Assembly (NCBI RefSeq): GCF_016650035.1
Contig: NZ_JAENWM010000008.1
Span: 1-64,000, forward strand
Length of the DNA: 64,000 bases
Reading direction: 5' to 3'
From: Clostridium sp.
Lineage (GTDB): Bacteria; Bacillota; Clostridia; Clostridiales; Clostridiaceae
The translations under genes were made by a program, and so were the position numbers. A model generated the notes under the pieces. It was given only the letters and a program-made list of their open reading frames with translations. It had not been told where the DNA came from and did not search any database. Positions 41,580 through 50,540 of the stretch are shown here, piece by piece; the first letter of the stretch is position 1, and each line of letters begins with the position of its first letter.

Positions 41580-42422
41580 CTAAATTGTCCTTGTAATATA
41601 TACTTCTTTATATTGAGTTTTGAACTTATCATAACATCTTTGTGCTTTTAACATATCTTCAAAAAAGGCAAATATCGTTGGTCCACTCCCACTCATCATT
41701 GCCCCCATTGCGCCCATTTTAATCATATCCTCTTTTATCCTTTTAAGAACTGGGTATTTTCTTAGCGTAACGTTTTCAAGTAAATTTTTCATGCCGTTAC
41801 ATACATCCTGTAATTTTTCTTCTTCCATAGCCTTTATTAAGCCTTCTGTATCTGGATGCTTATAGATTTTACTAGTATCTAAACCTTTATAAACTTCCCT
41901 TGTGGATACGCCAAAATTAGGTTTAACCAATACTAAAATATAATTTTTAAAAGACGCCAGCGGAGTAATAACTTCTCCTATACCTTCGCATAAGGCAGTC
42001 CCTCCAACTATACAGTAGGGAACGTCTGCACCTGTTTTCAAGGCTAACTCCATAATTTCATTGTCATCCGCTTCTACTTTGAATACTTTTCTAAGTGTTT
42101 TAAATACCGCTGCTGCGTCTGTGCTTCCACCTGCCATCCCTGCTGCTACAGGAATATTTTTCTTTAGATATATGTTTATACCTCCAGTAACATTATAAGT
42201 ATCCATAAAGAGTTTCGCAGCTCTATACATTAAATTTTTCTCGTCTATAGGTATGTAGGGTTTATTACAGCTTATATTAATACCCTTACTACATTTTTCA
42301 AAGGAAATAGAATCATATAGGTCTACACTTTGCATAATCATTTTTAATAAATGATATCCGTCTTCTCTTTTACCTACTATATCTAAAGATATATTTATTT
42401 TTCCATAAGCTTTTACTAACAT
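41580..42422 (-). CDS. ispE: 4-diphosphocytidyl-2-C-methyl-D-erythritol kinase
   Basis: A GHMP-family kinase in the MEP isoprenoid pathway. The 280-residue protein has the phosphate-binding PVAAGMAGGSTDAA near residue 90 and the C-terminal MMSGSGPTIFAFF near 240. Isoprenoid precursors feed undecaprenyl phosphate for wall synthesis. ATG 42422 follows GGAGG. Confidence 0.96.
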   Translation of the reverse strand: MLVKAYGKINISLDIVGKREDGYHLLKMIMQSVDLYDSISFEKCSKGINISCNKPYIPIDEKNLMYRAAKLFMDTYNVTGGINIYLKKNIPVAAGMAGGSTDAAAVFKTLRKVFKVEADDNEIMELALKTGADVPYCIVGGTALCEGIGEVITPLASFKNYILVLVKPNFGVSTREVYKGLDTSKIYKHPDTEGLIKAMEEEKLQDVCNGMKNLLENVTLRKYPVLKRIKEDMIKMGAMGAMMSGSGPTIFAFFEDMLKAQRCYDKFKTQYKEVYITRTI

Positions 42423-42553
42423 TATCTTCCTCCAACTCTATTAAATATCCCTAAAGTGGCACCATCCACTAAAACGGGTGAAATATTACTAATAAAGTTA
42501 GTATATTACAACAAATATAATATTGCTACATATAATTTAAATAAGACAATAAC

Positions 42554-42586
42554 AAACCCCCATGTGTAAAAACATCATGAGGGTTT
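42554..42586 (-). terminator. Terminator of the SipL-like gene
   Basis: The arms 42554-42564 and 42576-42586 pair over 11 bp with one mismatch. The T tract on the minus side is interrupted, so strength is uncertain. Confidence 0.5.
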
Positions 42587-42589
42587 AAA

Positions 42590-44152
42590 TTAAATAATTA
42601 CTCTACCAGGTATTATAAGCTTTTGTGAAATTTTTATAACATTAGGGTCATCTATTCCATTCACTCTTGCAATTTCTTGCATTGTAGTATTATATTTTTT
42701 AGCAATTTTCCACAAGGTATCTCCAGATTGGACTACATAAATAGTAATACTAGCTTTTTTCATAGGTATTTCGCCATCCATCGGGTAAACATCAACTAAA
42801 AATTTCTTTTGTACCATATAATTTACTCTTACATATACTTTCACTACAGCTCTAACTGAAATTTTTCCTGCATCAATATCTGCATTTATATTTTCAAGTG
42901 TTACCTTACACATACTACTCATGTTTATCTTAGTACCTAATATCTCAGCCCCACAGGTAAAAGGAATCTCATCTGATACAGCCGATAAATAATTTTCCTC
43001 ATCATTACTTCTGTATAATGCTGTTACATTCATTACACCTTCAATTATAACCTTATCCTCTATGACTTTTTTATCTGTTACACAAACGCTAGCATTACAC
43101 ATAATTATCTTACTAAGCCTTGCCACATCACTATTTATTTCTATATCGCCCTTAACTAAGGTCTCAGTAAATAATTGTCCTTGCATTACATTAAGGCCAA
43201 AATCTTTTTTATCCATCTCTAAATTAGTAGTCGGCGAATATACATCTTCAATTACGTCCACTTCTTCTTTGTGCATAGCTCTAGTGCTAGTTTTTATCAT
43301 GAACTCTACATCTATAATTCTTTTTTCACCTAAATCATCTTCTTTAATGTCAAATTCAATAGCCTCTACATTGAAGTCTGTATAATTTTCCATATATGGG
43401 TTTACCTCTTTAAACTCTAATTCTTTACTTAGCATAACATCATTCTCAATATAAGTTAATTCTCTACTGTCTCTTCCTTTATAAATAATACTTACACTAG
43501 CATAAGCATTAATTAGAATTTTTTCTTCGTACAGTTTTACTTCTTTCTTATGGATATTAATATCACATTTTATAATCTTAGCAATTTCTGGTTTATCCAT
43601 TGGAATTTTTATATTAGCATTGCCAATAAGCTCTCCATTAAAATTCCTTATAACTTTATCTATGCTAATAGGATTTTTTAAATATTGAACATCTTTAACA
43701 ACTTCAACATCTTTAACTATTTGAAAATTAAAATTTTTATACACTTCAGATTTTAATCTTAAAATACCTTCTAAACATATTTTCCTCTCATTTACTATTT
43801 TACATTCCATATGTTCTACAAAACACTCAGCATCACATAGCATTTCAGATTTAGCACCCATTATATCTATTGTATTTGAGAATTTGGAACTATATTCAAC
43901 GTTTTCCACATCAGTGCGTTCTTGATCTTTAGTAATATAAAGTACATTATACTTAATCTGCCCCTCTAAATATACCTTATCTTGAATTATCTCTTTAGAG
44001 TTTATAAAAGCTTTAACATCTAGCATAAGGATTTCCCTAACGTCCGGGTGGGTATCGGGTATTACATATTCTTCTTTCACTACCGTATCAGCAGTATTTT
44101 CTCCTAACAGTTGTTCATATTCTATATCTTCTCTTATTAAACTTATCTCCAT
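42590..44152 (-). CDS. sipL: SipL-like spore coat morphogenetic protein (DUF3794 repeats plus LysM)
   Basis: A 520-residue protein with repeated DUF3794 (SPOCS) units over about residues 1-465 and a C-terminal LysM domain (about 473-517, YVVQSGDTLWKIAKKYNT). This architecture matches Clostridioides difficile SipL, which links the coat to the outer forespore membrane by binding SpoIVA. Its place between ispE and veg/yabG is typical of clostridia. ATG 44152 follows AGGAGGT. Calling it the functional SipL is an inference from architecture. Confidence 0.85.
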   Translation of the reverse strand: MEISLIREDIEYEQLLGENTADTVVKEEYVIPDTHPDVREILMLDVKAFINSKEIIQDKVYLEGQIKYNVLYITKDQERTDVENVEYSSKFSNTIDIMGAKSEMLCDAECFVEHMECKIVNERKICLEGILRLKSEVYKNFNFQIVKDVEVVKDVQYLKNPISIDKVIRNFNGELIGNANIKIPMDKPEIAKIIKCDINIHKKEVKLYEEKILINAYASVSIIYKGRDSRELTYIENDVMLSKELEFKEVNPYMENYTDFNVEAIEFDIKEDDLGEKRIIDVEFMIKTSTRAMHKEEVDVIEDVYSPTTNLEMDKKDFGLNVMQGQLFTETLVKGDIEINSDVARLSKIIMCNASVCVTDKKVIEDKVIIEGVMNVTALYRSNDEENYLSAVSDEIPFTCGAEILGTKINMSSMCKVTLENINADIDAGKISVRAVVKVYVRVNYMVQKKFLVDVYPMDGEIPMKKASITIYVVQSGDTLWKIAKKYNTTMQEIARVNGIDDPNVIKISQKLIIPGRVII

Positions 44153-44409
44153 ATTATACCTCCTTGTATTTCTATTGGTAGGTAACGTTATGGGTTGTTA
44201 TCTACCTAAAATACCTACTGTTAATATATATAGAAATAGTAAAGAAAATATGATATTCTACACTTTTATTCGTATTACAATTTTCTTTATAATTCCTTAC
44301 AAAGCGATTTATATAAGTCATATTATATATTTTTTTATCTATAATATAAATATTTTAACGGTTAAATATATTTTAAAGACTGGTATATCATTTTTTTACT
44401 TTAAAAAAA

Positions 44410-44468
44410 GGCATATATTAAATAGATTGCATTGTTATTAAAACTAATGCATTCTATTTAATATATGC
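44410..44468 (-). terminator. Large hairpin upstream of sipL
   Basis: 24-nt arms (44410-44433 and 44445-44468) with one mismatch and an 11-nt loop, followed on the minus strand by seven T residues. It lies about 90 nt beyond the veg terminator. Confidence 0.75.
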
Positions 44469-44556
44469 CCTGTTAATCTTATATAAGCTAAGTCCAAACC
44501 AACAACAAATCAGTATATTAGTTTATGTGCTTGAGATTAATTTATAAAAACAAAAA

Positions 44557-44579
44557 ACGATACCGAAATAAAGTATCGC
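44557..44579 (-). terminator. Terminator of veg
   Basis: CGATAC (44558-44563) pairs with GTATCG (44573-44578); six T residues follow on the minus strand. Confidence 0.75.
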
Positions 44580-44580
44580 T

Positions 44581-44817
44581 TTATCCTGCAAAAACTATTT
44601 GAACTGTTTTTGTCAAAACATCAGAATAACTATATGTCACTGTCCTGTGGGTGTCATTATCTAGTCTTATAACAAAAATACTTGTATACGTCTTTTCAAT
44701 AACTCCATTATCCACAAGAATTTTTCTTCTTCCACCATTAGCTTTTAATGTTACTCTTTCACCAACATGACTTTCTATTTCATCTTTTATCGAAGTCAAT
44801 ACATTAATTTTTTCCAT
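44581..44817 (-). CDS. veg: Veg protein
   Basis: A 78-residue cytoplasmic protein conserved in Firmicutes, with the family motifs GERVTLKANGGRRK near residue 18 and GVIEKTYTSIFVI near 36. In Bacillus it is abundant and linked to biofilm matrix and germination, by an unclear mechanism. ATG 44817 follows GAAGGTG; an in-frame ATG nine bases earlier lacks spacing. The yabG-veg order matches Bacillus. Confidence 0.93.
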   Translation of the reverse strand: MEKINVLTSIKDEIESHVGERVTLKANGGRRKILVDNGVIEKTYTSIFVIRLDNDTHRTVTYSYSDVLTKTVQIVFAG

Positions 44818-45043
44818 AGCAAGCACCTTCTCTCCACATTATACATTATACACTGTATATATATTATTGTCAAGCAACTTATTATTTTATCACTACTTTA
44901 ACAATTTTGTCAATGTTAAATTTATGTTAACAAAAACGAATTTATATATATTTTTACACTCACAATTGATTTTTCTCCGTTTTTTACCCATTTAAATGCA
45001 TACCTAATAGTATCTCCATTACTTAAATACATATTCATAGGTT

Positions 45044-45958
45044 CTACATATACTGAGACTTTGGGAACCCCTCTCTATATTTACCTCTAGTTTGAAGTCC
45101 ACCTACACCTTTGATTCCTGTTATAGTGTTTTGTATGACATCTTCTATAGCTACAACATTTTCTACATTTGTATAGGCTATTTTCTCAGCAACTAGAACT
45201 GGATCCAAACAATGTATTAAAACCCGATTGGGAGAAGACGCAAAATTAGCACCAGCATCTAACAGTGCCTCATAACAAGATTGGCATGCTCCTGCGAATA
45301 TAACTAAATCGTCATAATTGCTATTATAAGCTCTAAGGGCTATAACCGACTCTACAAAGTATTTTGAATTTCTATAATTATTTAAATTTATATAATCAGT
45401 TATTCCTTTTAGCATACCATCATGTCCCGTTATTACCACTATATCTGGCTTAATTTCTTTTACTAAATTTACTATTTGATTTGGTTGGTCTTTTTCATCT
45501 ATTACCCTGCCTACAGCCTCTAAAGATAATTGTTTATAGGTTTTCAAACAAACCTCTAGATATTCTGCATCCCCGTCAACATGTAGTATTTTACCTGGTC
45601 TTCCGAAAACCATATCTTTATTTTTGTATTCTTTGTATCTTTCTTCCCTTAATTGTGAATCTTTAATTTTTCCAGTAATATCTATAGCTGTCCCTCTGTA
45701 GCCTCTGGTTCCCTTAATCCTATTCATTAGTACTCTTTTAATAGACGCGTTTACTTTTTTATTAAAGACCTTATCTATTTCACTAATTCTATTCTCTGAT
45801 ACTAATTGTAAATCTTCACTTAGAGAGTCTGCTTCTATTCTTAAGTTTATCCCCTTAAGTAAATACAAATCATCATTCCCATCAGTTATAATATCTATTA
45901 TTTTAAAGGTAATGTCTCCGCCGTAAGATTTCCTTACCACAATGTCTCCTACTTTCAC
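45044..45958 (-). CDS. yabG: YabG sporulation-specific cysteine protease
   Basis: Processes coat proteins, and in C. difficile also cortex-lytic pre-proteins. The 304-residue length is normal. The proposed catalytic pair is visible: His179 in VITGHDGM and Cys225 in GACQSC, 46 residues apart as in characterised YabG. The start is GTG 45958 with GGAGATG upstream. It leads veg on the same strand. Confidence 0.95.
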   Translation of the reverse strand: MKVGDIVVRKSYGGDITFKIIDIITDGNDDLYLLKGINLRIEADSLSEDLQLVSENRISEIDKVFNKKVNASIKRVLMNRIKGTRGYRGTAIDITGKIKDSQLREERYKEYKNKDMVFGRPGKILHVDGDAEYLEVCLKTYKQLSLEAVGRVIDEKDQPNQIVNLVKEIKPDIVVITGHDGMLKGITDYINLNNYRNSKYFVESVIALRAYNSNYDDLVIFAGACQSCYEALLDAGANFASSPNRVLIHCLDPVLVAEKIAYTNVENVVAIEDVIQNTITGIKGVGGLQTRGKYREGFPKSQYM

Positions 45959-46031
45959 AATATCATCTCCATACTTAAACTCATATTATATAGTATGAAA
46001 ATATATTTAATAGGTGAGAGCAAAAAAAATC

Positions 46032-46052
46032 ATGTAAACATTATATTTACAT
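46032..46052 (-). terminator. Terminator of the first CotS-type gene
   Basis: ATGTAAA (46032-46038) pairs with TTTACAT (46046-46052), with A and T runs on either side. Confidence 0.65.
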
Positions 46053-46078
46053 AATTTTTTTATATAGCACACTTTATA

Positions 46079-47083
46079 TTACTTCTGGTTAAAAGCCTTC
46101 TTATATTCTTCAATGAATACCATAAACTTTTCTTTTTCAGAAATCAACTCCTCCATCTTCTTGTTAAAGGAATTTTGAATCCAGGTGACTTCATTATAAT
46201 AGTATCTATTACAAAGTCTCCAGTACCTTTGTGGAAACATTAAGAATGCATATATGAGTCTATATTCTTCTTCTAGCAAAGGATTTACACTGCTATATGC
46301 TTCTAATATCATTTCAACGTGTTTTATATCCCAATCTTGCTTTTTAAGTACCTTTATTAGGAAATTTGATAAATCATATGCTTTTACTTCCCTTTTACAG
46401 TAATCGAAATCAATTATGTTAACATCATTATTTTTATCAATAATAATATTATGATAAGTATAATCATGGTGGCAAAACCCTTTTTCTTCTTCTGTTTGCC
46501 TACACATATCAAAGTACCTAGAATCATCAAGTATAGCCATAGCTCTTTTACCTAGTTCCTTTTGATCATCCACACTCTTAATATAATTCATATCAAAATC
46601 CGTTTTAAAATTCTTCTTTTTCCTAATCATTCCCTTCATCTTCTCAAAGGACTTTATTCTTTTTTCCATTAAGTGAGGCCATCTTCCAAGATCTGTTTTC
46701 AGCTTACTATTTTCTGGTGGTTCATACCCCTTAGATGCGATATGCATATAAGCTAAATTTTTTGCTGCAGCAATTAATTCTTCTTCAATATGAAAATCAC
46801 ATTCTCTACCATCTATCCAAGTCGATAGCGTATAAATATCTTCATTAACTAACGCGTAAGGGTTTCCTTCAGTATTCAAAAAATATCTATCCACCTTGTC
46901 AAATCCATTCTTTGCAAGATGTTCTTTGGCGCCGTATACAAACAAAAGTTTTTGTGTCCCATAATTAATTTTCTTTAGACATTTAGTCCCATCATCCGTC
47001 TTCAAAAAATACACTCCTTTATTAGGACGTATACTTTCTATTTTAATACCATATTGTCTCTCAATTTCAAATTCCCTCATCAT
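46079..47083 (-). CDS. cotS: CotS-family spore coat kinase-like protein (copy 1)
   Basis: A 334-residue protein of the CotS/YutH group, related to aminoglycoside- and choline-kinase-like folds. The N-lobe (about 10-95) holds GTKCLKKIN. The catalytic loop CHHDYTYHNI and metal motif IIDFDY are both intact (about 200-225). The C-terminal aromatic segment FPQRYWRLCNRYYY is characteristic. In Bacillus CotS is a coat protein whose close relative phosphorylates coat proteins. ATG 47083 has GGGGGGTGA upstream. It is divergent from the glycosyltransferase at 47223. Confidence 0.88.
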   Translation of the reverse strand: MMREFEIERQYGIKIESIRPNKGVYFLKTDDGTKCLKKINYGTQKLLFVYGAKEHLAKNGFDKVDRYFLNTEGNPYALVNEDIYTLSTWIDGRECDFHIEEELIAAAKNLAYMHIASKGYEPPENSKLKTDLGRWPHLMEKRIKSFEKMKGMIRKKKNFKTDFDMNYIKSVDDQKELGKRAMAILDDSRYFDMCRQTEEEKGFCHHDYTYHNIIIDKNNDVNIIDFDYCKREVKAYDLSNFLIKVLKKQDWDIKHVEMILEAYSSVNPLLEEEYRLIYAFLMFPQRYWRLCNRYYYNEVTWIQNSFNKKMEELISEKEKFMVFIEEYKKAFNQK

Positions 47084-47222
47084 GTTACTCACCCCCCTCT
47101 ATAATTTATATTACTAATATTTTTTTTTAGAATAAATTCTTATAGGTTTTAATAACATTTATGCTTTCTTTTAATATAATGAAGTATATTGATATAATAA
47201 TCAGTACTTAAGGAGTCTTAAA

Positions 47223-48350
47223 ATGAAAATAGGAATTGATGCTAGGGCTGCAAAATGGTATAGAGGAACCGGTATAGGAACTTATTGTTACCAACTAATT
47301 CACTCTTTAAATAAAATAGACAATTATAATGATTATTTACTTTTCGTACCAGAAGACTGTAAACTCAACATACCTTTTCAAAAAAATTTTCACATAAAAA
47401 ATATTGCAAAGTATAATCAGAATAATTTCTGGAATGAAGTAACTGTCTGTAACAAGATACTAGACAAGTCTATGGACATATATCATGTTCCTCAAAATGG
47501 AATAGGCCTTCCTAAAGACAAAAACTGTCCCTTTGTTATTACATTACACGATGTTATCCCCTATAAAATGCCAGAAACCGTTGGTGAACAATATCTAAAG
47601 ATTTTCAACGAAAAATTACCAGATATCATTCCCTTATGTGATGGGATAATTACAGTATCTGAATATTCCAAAGAAGATATTATTAAAGCTTTCAACTTTC
47701 CTCGCGAAAAAATATATGTTACTTATTTAGCCAGCGAGGACATTTATAAACCTTACGATAAAGCACTCAGTAAATCTATTATCCAAAAAAACTACTCCAT
47801 TACAGGAGACTATATCCTCTATGTTGGGGGCTTTAGCCCTAGAAAAAATATCCTTGGACTACTTAATTCTTTTAGCTTACTCCTGCCAAAGCTAAAAAAA
47901 GATATGAAACTCGTAATTGCGGGTAGCAAAGGTAAATCCTATGATATATATAAAAAAAGAGCAGAAGAGTTGCATATTGAAGGCAGTGTAATTTTCCCCG
48001 GCTTTATATCTATGGACCATATGCCCTTCCTGTATAATGCCTGTGAGCTTTTTGTATATCCTTCTTTTTATGAAGGTTTTGGACTTCCACCAATTGAAGC
48101 AATGGCTTGTGGAGTCCCCGTGATTGCTTCTAATTTAACATCTATTCCCGAAATAGTTAAAGATTCAACTTTACTTGTAAACCCCTATGATGTTAATGAC
48201 TTAAGCGAAAAAATGTATAACGTGCTCCATGATAATTCCTTAAGACAATCTCTTATAACTAAAGGATTAAAAAGAGCCTCTGAGCTAACTTTTGAACATA
48301 CAGCTGCAGATACTCTAGCTGCTTATAAAAATATATTACTAAATAAATAA
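47223..48350 (+). CDS. GT4-type glycosyltransferase (CotSA-like, copy 1)
   Basis: A 375-residue GT-B enzyme. The N-terminal Rossmann domain starts [20 protein letters not shown]. The nucleotide-sugar domain has GGFSPRKNI near residue 200 and [19 protein letters not shown] near 283, with the two glutamates of the GT4 EX7E motif. Pairing with a CotS-like gene recalls cotSA-cotS of Bacillus, so a role in coat or spore-surface glycosylation is inferred. It has an AAGGAG site. Confidence 0.9.
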   Translation: MKIGIDARAAKWYRGTGIGTYCYQLIHSLNKIDNYNDYLLFVPEDCKLNIPFQKNFHIKNIAKYNQNNFWNEVTVCNKILDKSMDIYHVPQNGIGLPKDKNCPFVITLHDVIPYKMPETVGEQYLKIFNEKLPDIIPLCDGIITVSEYSKEDIIKAFNFPREKIYVTYLASEDIYKPYDKALSKSIIQKNYSITGDYILYVGGFSPRKNILGLLNSFSLLLPKLKKDMKLVIAGSKGKSYDIYKKRAEELHIEGSVIFPGFISMDHMPFLYNACELFVYPSFYEGFGLPPIEAMACGVPVIASNLTSIPEIVKDSTLLVNPYDVNDLSEKMYNVLHDNSLRQSLITKGLKRASELTFEHTAADTLAAYKNILLNK

Positions 48351-48395
48351 TTTAAATCCCCACATCGTGCATCTAACACCATGTGGGGATTTAAA
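48351..48395. terminator. Bidirectional terminator between glycosyltransferase 1 and cotS copy 2
   Basis: A perfect 15-bp stem (48351-48365 with 48381-48395) and a 15-nt loop between convergent genes. Confidence 0.85.
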
Positions 48396-49451
48396 CTAGC
48401 AATTATAATAATTCTTAAAGCCATTTAAAAACTCTTCTCTATCTTCTCTATACTCCACTTTTTTCTTTAATCTGTTTAAAAACATTTCTTCACTCCACTG
48501 TTTTTTCCTTGTGTAATAATCTTTAGATATACTGTAAAAATCTTCAGGGAAGCTAAGCATACCGTATAATACGGTTAGTTCCCTTTGATCTAATGAGTTT
48601 ACTTTGGTATATTCACTTAAAATACTATGACATTTTTCTATATCATAGCCAGAATTTTTAATTACTTTATTTGCAAAATTACAAATGTCGTGCACCTTTA
48701 AATCTACAATCGAATAATCAAAGTCTAAAAAATATACCTCCTCATTATGGATAAGTATATTATGGTGTGCCAAATCGTGATGACAAAATACTACTTTTTC
48801 TTTCTCCTTACATAAATTAAAATACTCAGAGTTTTCTAGAATTTCTATACTACGCAGAATATTTTTCTCGTAATATTTTTCATGCTCTAAAAAAATGTTA
48901 TCAAATTCATTTTTATTTTCATATAAGGTTACTAACCTTTTAAAAAATTTAAGTTCCCTTAATTTCTTATTAAAATTCTCTATCCCTTTACCGCATAAGT
49001 ACCTCTTCTGATTCTTTTTAAGTAACTTCTGAAATTCCTCTTCATCTATAATGCCATTTGATGCACTATGGAACTCTGCTAGCGCTGAAGAGGCAAGCGT
49101 TACATCCACTGGGCTACTATACTCACACTCTCTACCTTCTAATAAATTCATAATACAATATATATCATCTTTCCAAGGCACATATATAAGTTTGTTTTTT
49201 GTCCTTTCAAACTCTATTATTCTATTAAAATTATTGTTTCTTATATACTCAATCCCATAATTAATAAATTCAAGTTCCCCCGTATTATAGCTGATTTTTT
49301 TTAAAACCTTATCACCTTTATCAGTATCGAGTATAAATACTTTCCTTACTGGAATAACATCATGGACCAATAAATCAAATTCACTAAATAAATTTACATC
49401 TAAATCATATTTACTTAAATAAGCCTTATCTTTATATCTTACGTCTAACAT
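48396..49451 (-). CDS. cotS: CotS-family spore coat kinase-like protein (copy 2)
   Basis: A 351-residue relative of copy 1. The N-lobe keeps GDKVLKKISYN near residue 44, the catalytic loop reads CHHDLAHHNIL and the metal motif FLDFDY near 240. The C-terminal signature is FPEDFYSISKDYYTRKKQW. ATG 49451 follows GAGGTGA. It is followed in the array by the degenerate copy on the same strand. Confidence 0.87.
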   Translation of the reverse strand: MLDVRYKDKAYLSKYDLDVNLFSEFDLLVHDVIPVRKVFILDTDKGDKVLKKISYNTGELEFINYGIEYIRNNNFNRIIEFERTKNKLIYVPWKDDIYCIMNLLEGRECEYSSPVDVTLASSALAEFHSASNGIIDEEEFQKLLKKNQKRYLCGKGIENFNKKLRELKFFKRLVTLYENKNEFDNIFLEHEKYYEKNILRSIEILENSEYFNLCKEKEKVVFCHHDLAHHNILIHNEEVYFLDFDYSIVDLKVHDICNFANKVIKNSGYDIEKCHSILSEYTKVNSLDQRELTVLYGMLSFPEDFYSISKDYYTRKKQWSEEMFLNRLKKKVEYREDREEFLNGFKNYYNC

Positions 49452-49499
49452 ATTTTCACCTCATATCTAAACCTCTAATTTTTTTATAATATTAATAAT

Positions 49500-50264
49500 T
49501 TAAATTAAAGAATCTCCATCTTGAATTAAAGCTTTTATAAGCTTCTCAGAAAATTTTTCACTAGGCCACTGTTTTTTACCTTCTCTATACCTATTACAAC
49601 ACCTCATAAATTCATGAGGGTAAGAAATTAAAGCTAATATAAATTTTGAACTCGTAGCGCCAAGTCCTTCAATATAACAGAATTCATTAGAAAGCTTCTT
49701 AAAATCAAGATTCACACCTTTTCTCTTTAATCTACTAAGTAAAAGAAAACAATCCATTTCCACCATGTTATAACTACAATCTTCAAAACTAACTACGGAA
49801 GTAAATTTATTTTTTTGGAGATTATTAAAATCTGTATTACCCAGGCATACTTCAACTCGGCTCATGCTTCTTTTTATAATTCCTATATAGTCTGAATAGT
49901 ATGCTGCTCTTATGCACTCTTCCCCTCTATTTATAACTTCACTTCCATGTTTAATAATTAATTCTTCAAAAAAATTTTTAGGTCCATCCCTTTTAATTTT
50001 ATTTATGTCCTTATTCAGCCTTTTGATATATAATTTATATTCCTCTATGATCTTCCCTGTATTATTATTTAATCTATTCCTTAGGTATCCATTAAAACCC
50101 AAAGATTTTTCATGAAAAGCATAAATAGCACGAAACTGCTCTATTACTAAATCTTCAGTTATATCAATATCTATATTGGAAGGTTCAAAGTTCATTACAT
50201 CTACATTTTTAATGCCTTTGAAAATCATGTAATCAGAAAATTCATTATAGATGCATATTGCCAT
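49500..50264 (-). CDS. Degenerate CotS-like protein lacking the kinase motifs
   Basis: A 254-residue protein aligned to the CotS family by its middle and C-terminal regions: FEELIIKHGSEVINRGEE matches the family's FD(M/I)NY region, and YPHEFMRCCNRYREGKKQW matches the C-terminal signature. Most of the N-lobe is missing. The catalytic loop CHHD..HN reads LGNTDFNNL, and the DFD metal motif reads SFED. It is probably a pseudokinase or scaffold. ATG 50264 has AGAGGT upstream. It lies between CotS-family genes. Confidence 0.75.
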   Translation of the reverse strand: MAICIYNEFSDYMIFKGIKNVDVMNFEPSNIDIDITEDLVIEQFRAIYAFHEKSLGFNGYLRNRLNNNTGKIIEEYKLYIKRLNKDINKIKRDGPKNFFEELIIKHGSEVINRGEECIRAAYYSDYIGIIKRSMSRVEVCLGNTDFNNLQKNKFTSVVSFEDCSYNMVEMDCFLLLSRLKRKGVNLDFKKLSNEFCYIEGLGATSSKFILALISYPHEFMRCCNRYREGKKQWPSEKFSEKLIKALIQDGDSLI

Positions 50265-50311
50265 TGGCACCACCTCTAATCAAATCTATTAGTTAAATGC
50301 TATAGTAAGGC

Positions 50312-50536
50312 CTATCTATTCTTTTTATTAGTTTTTTCCATCTTCCTTAATATCTCTCTTTGTTCAAACTCTAGCTCTTTAATCTTTTTTTGTCTTTTTT
50401 TTATTTTTTTTAGTCTTTTAACTTCCTCTTCCATCCTATCAAGTTCCATATCATATTCTTCTACAGTAGCATCGCGTGGCTCTATTATGTCAATTTCACT
50501 CTCATCCATGTATATATCCTCTTTGTTTTTCCCCAC
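50312..50536 (-). CDS. Small coiled-coil protein of the CotS cluster
   Basis: An unrecognised 74-residue protein: an acidic N-terminal half (about 1-35) and a highly basic, charged helix (about 36-74, rich in Lys, Arg and Glu) likely to form a coiled coil. GTG 50536 is favoured because GGGAGGT, which also contains the upstream gene's stop region, sits six bases before it. The tight spacing with cotS copy 3 indicates co-translation and a role in the same coat cluster. Confidence 0.6.
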   Translation of the reverse strand: MGKNKEDIYMDESEIDIIEPRDATVEEYDMELDRMEEEVKRLKKIKKRQKKIKELEFEQREILRKMEKTNKKNR

Positions 50537-50540
50537 AATA

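Larger units (their letters stand above)
44153..44580. other. Intergenic region between sipL and veg
   Basis: About 430 AT-rich bases. It holds the veg terminator (44557-44579) and a second, larger hairpin (44410-44468). A plus-strand frame of 88 codons at 44175-44441 runs through the hairpin and lacks coding character. The sipL promoter, probably sporulation-specific, should lie near 44170-44250. Confidence 0.5.

Noticed and set aside
44175-44441. An 88-codon plus-strand frame upstream of veg
   Set aside because: It runs through the long hairpin at 44410-44468, its composition is that of AT-rich non-coding DNA, and no ribosome-binding site precedes it.
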